From contig JACGCM010001311.1 in NCBI GenBank assembly GCA_014058105.1, forward strand, positions 372,001-436,000: 64,000 bases of DNA. Direction: 5' to 3'. Of the stretch, positions 21,606 to 31,496 are shown in pieces. A program made the position numbers and the translations under genes. Under the pieces are notes generated by a model. The model did not search any database. It saw nothing but the letters and a program-made list of their open reading frames with translations, and had not been told where the DNA came from. The stretch is from Kingdonia uniflora. Its lineage: Eukaryota > Streptophyta > Magnoliopsida > Ranunculales > Circaeasteraceae. Position 1 is the first letter of the stretch. Every line of letters starts with the position of its first letter.

Positions 21606-22690
21606 ATGCTATACCGCCTTTCCGTCACGGGGACTTACTTCAATTGCCTCTCCAAATCCAAAGTAGATGAAATGCTCTGCGAATTACATGAAGGGACTTG
21701 TGGCTCCCATGCCGCAGGTCGATCATTAGCAAACATGGCTATCATACAAGGAGTATTCTGGCCTAGCATTCGCAAGTATGAAGAATAATACTCACACAGA
21801 TGTGACGCCTGCCAATGACATGAACATATGATACGTGCCCCTGCGCTCGAGCTCCATACAAGCAAGGTGTTCTGGCCATTCAAAAGATGGGCACTTGATC
21901 TCGTCGGCAAATTCCCTAACTCTTTAGTTAACCGCCATCACCTACTCGTAGCTATCGATTATTTTACAAAATGGGTAGAAGCAGTTCCTCTAAGTCAAAC
22001 CAGAGAAGAAGAGGTCATATCTTTTATCATCACTCGGTTTGGGTGCCCCTACCTAATTCGTATCGATAATGGTCCCCAATTCGTCAGAGAAAAGGTTATC
22101 ACATTCCTCAAACAACACAATATCATCCACTCGCCATCCAATCCCTACTATCCTCAAGGTAATGGCCAATCCGAAATCACCAACAAAACCATCGTTGATG
22201 GACCCAAAAAATGGCTTCACTTATAGAAATCAGGGAATTAGGTTCGCGAACTACCTCATGTCCTATGAACATATCGTACCACTCCATGAGCGTTAACAGG
22301 ATGCATTTTATTCTTCCTTGCCTATGACAGTGAGGTCATCATTCCATTCAAATATCATTACCCAGTTCGAGATCATGAGCTAATTGACGAGGAAAACGAG
22401 TTCGGAATGGCTTGCAATCTCAATATGATTGATAAAACTAGGGAATGCGCCATCGCTGGCCTAGGTTAATATCATCATAGGCTTGCCAGATCACACAACA
22501 ACCGAGTCAAAAAATCGCACCTTCCAAATCGACGATCTCGTCCTCCGAAAAATTCTTCAACATCACAAAAAGCCTCACACTGGAAAATTATCCGACATCT
22601 AGGAGGGTCCATTCATTATCACAGGTTTCTCAAGCCTGGGATCATATCATCTCATGATAAAAGAGGGAATCCCCATTTAAAATCCTTGAA
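21606..22690 (+). pseudogene. B: integrase (DDE triad retained, frame broken)
   Basis: The N-terminal HHCC zinc finger is visible (LHEGTCGSH … CDACQ). The core follows from 21828: WALDLVG (first Asp), RIDNGPQF (second Asp) and NGQSEITNK (Glu). All three catalytic residues are present. Stops occur at the finger (EE*YSHRCDACQ*) and after WLHL. The C-terminal part continues in other frames to the GSYHLMI…NTRRL region near 22690, where C is inserted a few bases later. It would insert element DNA into the genome. Confidence 0.82.
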
Positions 22691-22700
22691 ATACTAGGCG

Positions 22701-22705
22701 ACTGG
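22701..22705. other. Target-site duplication of element C, left copy (ACTGG)
   Basis: ACTGG at 22701-22705 and again at 33293-33297 flank the two outer LTR ends. The B sequence (…CTAGGCGACTGG / …AACGGTACTATTGTT) joins across them as in the homologous part of A (42.9-43.0 kb, minus). Confidence 0.9.
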
Positions 22706-23188
22706 TGTAGTCTCCTTATGTTATTAGGGGACAACAATAATCGTTCGATGGGATGGGCTTGATACTGAACTGGAGGAGGGCACTACTCAACCATCTCAGG
22801 GTTCCTCTGTCTCTATCTCTCTCTGATTGTACTTTCGAGATAACTGAAGAATAGTAGTTTGCATGAAGAAGGAAGAAGAAGAAGCATATGAAGAAGGAGG
22901 TCCCCTTGTGATTTTCCCATCTTCCCTATTTATAGGGAGGATTTGACCTAGTAGCATCCTTAGTCACGTGTTCCTAGAAAATTCCTAAGCTATCTCTTTA
23001 GGGTCGTGGGTTTGAGTGCTCCTCGTAACTGTTCTGCAGTTTAATGCCTGCTCGTGTATAACGATCGACGAGATATGTCATCGGTCTATTTGCGTGTACC
23101 TGCTCGGATTTAGTGAGGTTGGGGTCATAGAGAGAGCTTGCTCTCTAGACTACCCCGACTAAGTCGTTAGCGGGAGTGTGCTCCTAGA
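22706..23188 (-). repeat. C: 3' LTR (about 483 bp)
   Basis: On plus TGTAGTCTCCTTATG… to …GTGCTCCTAGA (terminal TG/CA partly mutated). It pairs with 32802-33292. The TATA region CCTATTTATAGGGAGG lies around 22925-22945. Confidence 0.9.
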
Positions 23189-23213
23189 ATTTCCCCACCC
23201 CACCCCCCCCTCA
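23189..23213 (-). other. C: polypurine tract
   Basis: On the minus strand a G-rich run (GAGGGGGGGGTGGGGTGGGG then AA) directly precedes the 3' LTR. 23214-23945 between it and the antisense gene holds no clear coding sequence. Confidence 0.65.
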
Positions 23214-23945
23214 GGTATGGCTCGCATGGAGGGAGATCTAAGGTAGGTCTGGCCGTATGTTGATTTAATCGTTTTGTGTGGTGTCTGACAGTCTTCCTGG
23301 CGTTATCCCGGGAAGGGGAATGAATATTAAATTTGTGGGGGAGTGTGTGGTGTGACTGCTGGCGCAGTGGTTAACGTGAGTAACGTGGGCCCAGTGAGGT
23401 TTTCAAGAAAATTGTCTATTCATATGATCATCTCTTCACTATAAAAGGACTGTTAGCTGTCAGAATCTTCTCTGGTTTGAAAAAATTTCTTTGGGAGAAT
23501 TGAATTTTGGGACATTTAAGTTAAACGTTAGAGCTGAGAAGATTTGGTGCTGTACATTTGTGTTAAGCGTTGGAGCTGAGAAGATTTCTCAGGTTAGTTC
23601 TTCCTTTTACTTTGCTTTCTTCGTTTTGATTTGTTATTGGAATCGTGTGAAATGGTTGATCTAAACGTTGGGTACATCGCCTTTTTGTGGTAACCAGAAA
23701 TGTTGGGGTGACCATGGCACCGGGATGAATTTTGGTATTCGGCACGGAGTCGCGGCGATTTTTGACGGCCACACCGGGGGAGAGTGAGGGTGTAGGCTTG
23801 CCCTAGGGTTCCCTAGTAAATTAGGTGGCTATTATACCCTTTGTTCCAATAGAGTTGGGCCTGACGTTTGTACCTGGCTCGTGCATAGACATACGAGCAC
23901 TGGGCACCAAACGATATATAGATACGAGGGGAAGAAAGTAGAAAA

Positions 23946-24686
23946 ATGAGCTCAAATATGGTCGTGTCTGAGGGTGAGTCGATGACGGAGGGCTCTACAG
24001 CCGTGCCATCGTGTGTCGTTCCTGCGGGGTGGGTGGGCGGTCATGATCATAAGGCAGGAACGTCGGTGCCTCGTGACTTAATAGCAGAATTGCGGGCGGA
24101 TTTCATGGTGTTGGGGAGAATACCTGGAGATCTAGCCCATGAAGATATTATAACTAGTCGTAAGAAGGGAGTATTTGAGTCGTTTTGGCCTTATCCTAGT
24201 GAGTGGAGGTTGCCTGGCACGCTTGTCGATTACGAGAGTCCAGGGATAATGATGGATTTTTTGGACGTACTTAATAAGCAGGAAAGAAAGCTCGTGGCGG
24301 TAGTAAGTGGATATGGTTGGATTGCCAAATGCTAGCTTCCAACTAATGCATCATTTATTTCGGGCAATTTGACGCTGGGTTGAGATTTCCTTTGGATGAT
24401 TTAACCAAAAAAATGTTTGAACTCGTCTGGGCGTGCCCCAGGGAAAATAAATAGGAATTTTTATCGGGTGATGACGGGATGTCGGCTGATTAATCAGTCG
24501 GTACCTCCTCGTTGGAACGTGGGTTGTAGGGACATTATGGTCAACTACAAGACAGGGCGTTGTCCTAGTCAATGGGATAATGTTCCCAAGGGGTCGGGGG
24601 TTGAGCGTTATGGAGATGAGGAAATAGAAGAGCCTACGTCTTCTCGTATTATGCATTCACGATCACGAGCTGGGCGTGAAGGCTGA
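23946..24686 (+). pseudogene. C: antisense gene, Transposase_28-like part
   Basis: Frame 1 (23946-24335) has PRDLIAELRADFMVLGRIP, GVFESFWPYPSEWRLPGTLVDYES and IMMDFLDVLNKQ. After a frameshift near 24330 comes FDAGLRFPLDDLTKKMFELV, the 'F.aGLR.PL' signature of the putative gypsy-type transposon family. Then 24417-24686 has NQSVPPRWNVGCRDIMVNYKTG and SRIMHSRSRAGREG. It is antisense to C's gag-pol, in the same position as the antisense gene of A/B/D but only distantly similar. The start MSSNMVVSEGE at 23946 is plausible, not proven. Confidence 0.5.
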
Positions 24687-24779
24687 CAAACTTGGACCAC
24701 GGCAAAGGCAAAAAAGGTCGCAGGTAATGCGACCCCGGGTAAGGAAGGTGATGCAGCTCCAAGATGTCAGAGAGTCATA

Positions 24780-26040
24780 CGTACTTGTGCTACTGAGTGG
24801 AGGTACCGGTATTATATAGTTCGTAAGTCAGGCGAACCGAAGATTTTTAAGTTACCAACAAGTACGCATTACTAGTGTCGGCATCCGATCCAAGTGACAA
24901 GGGCTTTTGATTATGACAAGGGGCCTAACCGTCGTTTGCATCATAACATGTTTAATACGAAGTGTGCGTTCCTTCATATAATTTGTATAAGTACTGTGCG
25001 AGCGTTTGATATTTGTTGGCTAAATTATTGTTCGTTATGCTACAGGTGAGATGCTTGTGAGTGTATCTTACAAGTCGTCTTGTTTGCGTGTGCTTGGTTT
25101 TAAAAATAAAGAGTGTCAAGTCTTGACGAACATTATAGACGGGAAGTTTGACTCCGACAAGTACTGGTCAGCGAGCAAGTACAGCGAGCCTCGTACTCGT
25201 CCCGGGAGCGATACTTAATCTTTGGAAAGTGCACACAACAACAAGTATGTAGAGAGCGTTGGGATGAAGCTAAGATTCTTAAGTGCGAGGGGAAAGGATG
25301 TGTCCGGCTCCAATACTGCCGCACCTCTTGTCGCAGGGCAGAGTCCTGGGTTACGAGTAGTTAGTGGTCATACGGGGGATGTCCCGGTCACAAAACGGCA
25401 GAGGTAATTAACCGTCGGTCTTTTGGGTGAAGACCCAGGACAACTGTGAGGTAAGGAAAAAGAGCCTTTGTCTCATTCCGTCATGCTGCGGTCGTGGCCA
25501 ATATTCGAATAAGTTATATTTGTATTTTCTATACGTTTGTTATCATCGAGTTTTTGGGTAATAAGTCTCTTTGTTCACTTTATGCAGTGCACTCTTACGC
25601 ATGAGGCCTCGCTTCTCCGGGCCGATACCCTTGCCGAACGTAATGCTGAGCTGGAACTTCGTCTGGAGGAAATGAAGTCGGCGCAGAAGGAGCCTGTAAT
25701 AGAGGCTCTTCACAACGAGCTAGCGGATCATGTAGCGAGTAGGACTGTTGGGCTCGATGAGTAAGTTAAATTGTTGACAGACGAGAAGTTTGCTGCCAAC
25801 CGTGACCTGAAGGTGACTCATGTGCTGCTGAGGATGTTGTTGTTGGAGAAGAAAGCGAGCGAGCAAACCCTTCGTGAGGAGTTGGCATGGGCGAAGCATG
25901 TTACGAACGAGTTGCAGGGTCGAGTTACCGAGCTGGTAGATGGTCATGCCCGTTTAGAAAATGAGTTTCGTTTATCTACTAATTGGTGGGTGGATACATT
26001 AGCTCCGCCGTTGCTTGTGCTTAGGCAAACATAAGACGTA
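24780..26040 (+). pseudogene. C: antisense gene, linker and coiled-coil exons
   Basis: 24780-24970 has YYIVRKSGEPKIFKLPTS and RAFDYDKGPNRRLHHNMFN. An acceptor ATGCTACAG at about 25050 starts EMLVSVSYKSSCLRVLG. 25222-25407 is open. 25585-25764 (after TTTATGCAG) and 25771-26034 are helical and heptad-rich: HEASLLRADTLAERNAELELRLEEMKS, then KKASEQTLREELAWAKHVTNELQGRV. Runs are interrupted by stops (DE*VKLL). The order of domain then coiled coil parallels the A/B antisense gene. 26041-26240 holds the acidic end (TPEEEVQLEEEDRAV). Confidence 0.45.
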
Positions 26041-26689
26041 CCTGAATTACGTCATTTGGGATATTCTAGACATCAAGGTCCTCTACCTTTAAAAGGCAAG
26101 ATGGATATTACGCCTGAAGAGGAGGTACAACTTGAAGAGGAGGATAGGGCGGTCATTGCCTAAGTCCCCGAATGAATGGTAAAATCGCTTAGTAATCCTC
26201 GCAAGAATAGTAAGGTGTAAGATTTTAACCCTTTATGACGTGATATTTTGGTATATAAACTTGTGATGCTCATGGAGACTTCATCTGTATAAGTTTTCTG
26301 TTAAGCTTGGTATATTTTGCTTGATATATATATGTAGATGTATTTTTAGTGTATGTTTTATCGTAACATTCACGGTGTGGTGATCTTCTAGTTTGGACGA
26401 CCTCGTATTGTCCGCATAGAGAGGGATTAATGTAGACGAAACGTCATGTCTGCTATTAATGCGGATTGTGAGTTCCAAGGGACAGTGGGTGGGGCTACTT
26501 GGGGGGATGTGGGTGGCGTAATTAATAAAGGAATGGCTCTTGGATTTCCCCAAGGCAGTTAATGGGGATTGTATTTATATCGGCTTGTATGAAAGAGGTA
26601 TCATTACACTGCAGCAAACTTGTGGGAGGATCAATTATAATTTTGTATTGAAGCTTTGAATCGGAGGGCCTAATGTCAAGGAGAGGAAG

Positions 26690-27010
26690 ATGTATACGCG
26701 GTCAAAGGCCAGGTATGAAGCACGGGAAAGCATCTGGGTGGAGTTTTATAGTAAGTTATACTTTGGTGAACGTGGGCTTACTGGGAGGCCATTGGAACGG
26801 ACCTATGTCGAGTCGTCTACCCTTTCCATGTCTGAAAGGAAAATTTCGGAAAAAAGGTGGTTCTGGTACCGTATCTTGCGGGACCAAGTGCAGAATTGTG
26901 TAAGCCGTGAAGTTGTGTTGCGCGTGATGGCCGAGGAGGACGTCAAAGCGGCATGCGTCGAGGGGCCGGGCTACGGAAAATGGGAGAGGTCGTGTCCTTG
27001 TTGTTCCTGA
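26690..27010 (+). CDS. C: small plus-strand ORF beginning MYTRSKAR
   Basis: A 106-residue open frame with MYTRSKARYEARESIW, EKRWFWYRILRDQVQN and REVVLRVMAEEDVKAACVEG. Its size, its start resembling MVRTRSQ and the aromatic block followed by an acidic helix are reminiscent of the MVRTRSQ module in A/B/D, but the similarity is weak. It lies downstream of the C coiled coil rather than upstream. Function unknown. 26241-26689 and 27011-27394 show no convincing gene. Confidence 0.35.
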   Translation: MYTRSKARYEARESIWVEFYSKLYFGERGLTGRPLERTYVESSTLSMSERKISEKRWFWYRILRDQVQNCVSREVVLRVMAEEDVKAACVEGPGYGKWERSCPCCS

Positions 27011-27394
27011 TATATTTGCTCTTAATCCAGTCGTTTGATGTTATGTTTAGTTGTCTTATCAGTTATCTTGCAAGAACGTTGTAGGATCTGATGATCAGTA
27101 ATAGTTATTGCAGTTGTTTTGTTTATTAACTAGCAGCAATTTTTCTTTTAGTACTGCGTCAAAACTAGGCACAAATTACTTGTTGAAAATTTTATAATTT
27201 CCCTTGTTGATCCAACTTATCTTGTTCGTATCAGCTACCAGGTTCGCTGAGCTATGTGCGTAGTGTATGATAACTTGACGTACTTCTTGTTGACTAAATA
27301 ATATTGATCGTTCCACCGACCAGAACCTTTATGCTGGGTGATGTATAATAAACTTTTAAGTATTCCTCATTGGGCTGTCACGTTGTTCGTATTA

Positions 27395-28625
27395 GCTGGC
27401 GTTGAGGGCACCTCATCTTTCGTACTGTGCGAAGGCGGCTTACGTCAAGAACACCCCATCATTCGTATTTTGCGAGGGTGGCCTACTTCATGGTCACCTC
27501 GTCTTTCGTACTATGCGAGGACGGCCTACATCAAGGATGCCACCTCATTCGTATTTTATGAGGGTGGCCTACTTCAAGGTAACCTCTTCTTTCATACTGT
27601 GCGTGGACGGCCAATGTCAAGGACATCCTCAGTTTTCATGCTTTGCATAGATGGCCTACATCAGGGATACCTCAACTTTTGTACTTTATGAGGATGGCCT
27701 ACGTCAAGGGTGGCCCCGGTTTTTGTTCTATGCGAGGTCGGCCTACATCGAGGACGCCCCCAGTTAAGTAATTTCGTTTTTACGTTAAAAAATGACTTTC
27801 GTATTGTACGAGGGTTACCTACTTCAAGGATGCCTCGACTTTTGTACTTTGCGAGGATGCCCTACGTGAGGGACACCTCGACTTTCGTAATTTGTGAAGA
27901 TGGCCTACGTCAAGGACATCCTCGGTTTTCATTCTTTGTGAGGGTGGCCTACGTCAAGGACTCCCCCAGTTAAATGATTTTTTTTTACGTTAAAAACCAA
28001 CTTTCGCGTAGTGTGAGGGTGGCCTTTCTTAAGGGCGCCTCGACTTTCGTTATTTGCGAGAATAGCCTTCGTCAAGGACACCTCGACTTTCGTACTTTGC
28101 GAGGACGTCCTACATCAAGAACGTCCTCGGTTTTTGTTTTATGCAAGGGTGGCCTACATTAAGGACGCCCCCAGTTAAGTAATTTCATTTTTTACGTCAA
28201 AAACGACTTTCGTGTTGTGCGAGGGCTGCCTACTTCAAGGACGCCTCGACTTTCGTTCTTTGTGAGGATCGCCTACATCAAGGATTCCTCGAATTTTGTG
28301 CTTTGCGAGGACGGCCTACGTCAATGACGTCCTCAGTTTTCATTCTTTGCGAGGGCGGCCTACGTCAAGGACGCCCCCATTTAAGTAATTTCATTTTTTA
28401 CGTCAAAAAACGACTTTCGTGTTGTGTGAGGGTTGCCTACTTCAAGGACGCCTTGACTTTCGTTCTTTGCGAGGATGGCCTACGTCAAGGATACCTCAAC
28501 TTTTGTGCTTTGCGAGGATGGCTTACGTCAAGGACGTCCTCAGTTTTTTTTCTTTGTGAGGGCGGCCTACGTCAAGGACGCCCCTAGTTAAGTAATTTTT
28601 CTTTTTTCATCAATAAATGACTTTC
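27395..28625. repeat. C: tandem array of ~43-bp units in a 206-bp higher-order pattern
   Basis: The core unit on plus resembles GCGAGGACGGCCTACGTCAA followed by GGACACCTCGACTTTCGTAC and TTT. Every fourth or fifth unit contains a divergent A/T-rich piece starting CCCCCAGTTAAGTAA. These pieces begin at about 27756, 27963, 28168, 28374 and 28581, spaced 205-207 bp. The left part (27395-27750) is less regular. Open frames in the array are a by-product of periodicity and are not annotated as genes. Tandem arrays downstream of pol are a known feature of Tat-type elements. Confidence 0.9.
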
Positions 28626-28900
28626 GTGTTGTGCCAATTGTGGGTGTCGAGGTCATTGTCATCGTCTTTATGCCAATTGTCGTAATATATGGGGAGGTCT
28701 GCTACTGCCTGCCCTTTAATGGATACTCATGGTTTATACCGAATGTCAAATTTACCTAGGGTAATTGCCCATTTTGCGATCCGGCTTGTCTTATCTTTCT
28801 TCGCAAAAATATCTCGAAGTGGTTGGGTGGTGATGACCTTGAATTTATGTGCCTGGAAATATGGTCGTAGCTTTTGTGAGGCATATACCAGAGCGAGGGC
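28626..28900 (-). pseudogene. C: end of first RNase H, truncated
   Basis: Minus strand continues from the reverse transcriptase with VYASQKLRPYFQAHKFKVIT and RIAKWAITLGKFDIRYKP, then KGQAVADL, the normal end of the first RNase H. There the homology stops and the tandem array begins. A one-base change of frame separates it from 28901-30253. Confidence 0.65.
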
Positions 28901-30253
28901 CTATTTTTCTACTGTGGAGTACCGCAATTCTACTCCCATCAGGGTTTTACTAACGAAATAAATTGGCTTTTCCGCTTTGTGTTTTGTGCACACGAGGACC
29001 AGGCTGATGGATTCATCTGTATTGCCAAGGTATAAACCTAGTAACTCGTGTTCGATTGGGGCGCTGAGAATGGGTGGAGTGGATAAGTAATGTAGCATGT
29101 TTTGAAAGGCTATTTCGCATTCATCGTTCCATTGGCATTTTTTGTTCTCCCGAATGCAGTAAAATAATGGGCGGCATTTGTAGGAAGCTTTATAAATGAA
29201 GCATCCAAGAGCTGCTAATTTTCCAACGAGGGATTGGACTTGCTTTAATGTCCGTGGTGATGGCATACATGCAAGAACACGGATTTGATCAAGGTCGGCT
29301 TCGATTCCATGTTGGGTAACTAGGTGTCCGAGGAACTTTCCCAAGGAAACCCCAAAGCTGCATTTTTTTAGGTTAAGGCGTTTCATGTACGACCGTATCT
29401 CCGTGAAAACTGTCTCGAGGTTGCGAAGGTGGTCGTTGTATAGGCGGCTTTTGACGAGCATATCATCGATATAGACTTCGACTATTTTGCCAAGTTGTTC
29501 TTCAAACATTGTGGTCACGAGGCGTTGGTACGTGGATCCCGCATTCTTCAAGCCGAAGGGCATGACCGTATGGCAGTACAGGTTCTGCTCAGTGGTGAAT
29601 GATGTGCATTCTTGATCTTCCACTGCTAATAGTATTTGGTTGTATCCGGAGTAGCCATCCATGAATGACAACCGCTCATGGCCTGCCGTGAAATCGACTA
29701 GTCTGGTAATGAGGGGCATAGGAAAACTATGTTTTGGGCAGTGGCGGTTGAGGTCAGTAAAATCGATGCACACCCGGGTTTTCCCATTCTTCTTTGGTAC
29801 CGCGACCACGTTTGCTACCCAGCATGGGCAGTCAACAGGTCGTATAAATCCTGCGTACAACAGCTTTTGTATCACGTCGTTGATAGCCTCGCGTAATCGT
29901 GGTGCTATTCGTTGTGGTTTCTGCTTGACAGGTTTGGCTCTTTCATGAACATATAAATGATGACAGGCCATTGCGGGGTATATGCCTAGTATTTCGTCAA
30001 AAGACCATGCAAAGATATCTTTGAACTGTCGGAGTATTATAATGAGGTCCGCTTGCTCGTCACCTGTCAAGAAGGAACAAATATATGTTGTTCTCGTGGG
30101 GCCGTCGATGTCAATTAGAACGACTGGCTCTACGAGGGGTGGGGTCCATGATTTACTGAATGTACATATAATGGCATCGATTTGGTCATGTATCATGACT
30201 GTGAGCATCAAGTTGTTTTTGGTGGGAGGAACGGGGGACGAGTCCACCGCCAT
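28901..30253 (-). CDS. C: reverse transcriptase with start of RNase H (open frame)
   Basis: An uninterrupted 450-codon frame. Residues 80-110 have FKDIFAWSFDEI. The fingers and palm have WVANVVAVPKKNGKTRVCIDFTDLN (near 165-190) and MDGYSGYNQILLAVEDQE. MPFGLKNAGSTYQRLV comes next, then the catalytic YIDDM box (EVYIDDMLVKS, about residue 265), then GVSLGKFLGHLVTQHGIEAD and the thumb. RNase H begins ISLVLVCTKHKAEKPIYFVSKTL. It is the longest intact retroelement frame in the window. The enzyme would make element cDNA. Met 1 is internal to the polyprotein, not a native start. Confidence 0.92.
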   Translation of the reverse strand: MAVDSSPVPPTKNNLMLTVMIHDQIDAIICTFSKSWTPPLVEPVVLIDIDGPTRTTYICSFLTGDEQADLIIILRQFKDIFAWSFDEILGIYPAMACHHLYVHERAKPVKQKPQRIAPRLREAINDVIQKLLYAGFIRPVDCPCWVANVVAVPKKNGKTRVCIDFTDLNRHCPKHSFPMPLITRLVDFTAGHERLSFMDGYSGYNQILLAVEDQECTSFTTEQNLYCHTVMPFGLKNAGSTYQRLVTTMFEEQLGKIVEVYIDDMLVKSRLYNDHLRNLETVFTEIRSYMKRLNLKKCSFGVSLGKFLGHLVTQHGIEADLDQIRVLACMPSPRTLKQVQSLVGKLAALGCFIYKASYKCRPLFYCIRENKKCQWNDECEIAFQNMLHYLSTPPILSAPIEHELLGLYLGNTDESISLVLVCTKHKAEKPIYFVSKTLMGVELRYSTVEK

Positions 30254-30274
30254 GGGCTCGTACCCCTTTCGTTG

Positions 30275-31187
30275 TTAATCGTCTCGCTCGATATGTTTCC
30301 TTTTCTTTTTTATGTTCTCTTGATTAATTAAGTTTTGTAGTGAATTGGCGTAGCAGACTCGGGCTGCGACCTGACAGCCACGTATCTGGTAGGGGCCGAA
30401 CTTTGTTAGAAAATGTATTACCTGATGGTAGGAGGAGGGGATGACCTTCATGGCGTGAATCCAATTGTAGTGTACTGTGGGGCTGTTGATGACGATGAAA
30501 GTTGTAGGCACGATAACCGGGCCTGCCCGTACCTGAGTAACGAGCTCTCCCATTACTCGCTCAGTGGACCCGTAAAACCTGAAATCTCAGTCTTGGAAGG
30601 TGCAAGGCAGTCCTGCATGTTCATGTTTCCAAGTGCATCGTAGTAGAGGATGTTAGCGCCACTACCGGAGTCGACCAACATTCTTTTAACGAGGGGCCAC
30701 CTATGACGATCCAAACAACGAGGGCGTCGTCATGAGGGTGTGAAACAGTGGCAAGATTGTGATCGGTGAAGTAAATTTCTTGATCTGGCAGAGGGCGAGT
30801 GGCTGCATCAATGCCGTGGGCGGTTCGCTGGTTCTCGGTTAGGCGGTAACATTGCCTTGTAGAATTTAAAATAGAGTGTCTTGAAGGAGCTTGGTTGAGG
30901 TCGCCCAATATCATCTCACATACTGGTAAATGTTTTGGTGCCCGTATGTTTGTTGCGCGCTCATCGTAGGTGGGGTGAGGCGCTCTCTCTGCAGGTGGGA
31001 TCGGTTTTTTGAGGTAACGGGTATAGCGGCTGAGGCAGAACCAAGTCTCGGTCATGTTGATGAAATTGAAACATTCCTCGGTTGGATGGTCATGTATCTC
31101 ATGATGCGTGCAGTATGGGCGACCAGGTCGATCAGGCCTGTTGTGAGGTTTTCTGTAGTCAGGGTCATTTTTGACCGCGAGGAGCAA
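30275..31187 (-). pseudogene. C: gag zinc knuckle and protease region
   Basis: 31187-30621 has GRPYCTHHEIHDHPTEECFNF (CCHH/C-type gag end motif), then QEIYFTDHNLATVSHPHDDALVV, the conserved lead-in to the protease. The DTG motif itself is obscured by a frameshift near 30690. 30553-30275 continues with PVIVPTTFIVINSPTVHYNWI…HAMKVIPSSYHQVIHFLT and Lys-rich linker, the second half of the protease domain (conserved Y-(N/S)-x-I-x-G-R-x-x-L region, here WIHAMKVI). Confidence 0.65.
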
Positions 31188-31496
31188 GTCTGCCCGTGAA
31201 ATGGTCAGTTTGTTGGGAGGATAACGTTCCCATCGGGTGTTTCTTAGTCGACCGTCCTTGGAAATTTCAATGTTATCTCATTGGTCGCGTTCTGTTCGTT
31301 GTCAATTCCTGTTATCGTGTGGATCCTCTTGTGTATCCCATGAGTGTTTGGGTGCCTGGTTACGTAGCACCGGCGTAGGTACAGATGTGGTGCTCAGGAG
31401 GGCGGCGGTTTGTGAGGCAGAGGCACAGTTGTCCGTTTCAACGTTTTGATATTTACGGACCTTCTCATACAGGTGTTTGAGTATTTCGAGCCATTT

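Noticed and set aside
27338..28587. A series of plus-strand open frames (60-117 residues) with repeated GRPTSRTSSVF/CEGGLRQG motifs
   Set aside because: They are produced by the 43-bp / 206-bp tandem array; the unit length is not a multiple of three and frames restart arbitrarily, so no protein family is supported.
29661..30278. Plus-strand open frames opposite the RT of element C
   Set aside because: They mirror the strongly conserved RT reading on minus and show no motif.
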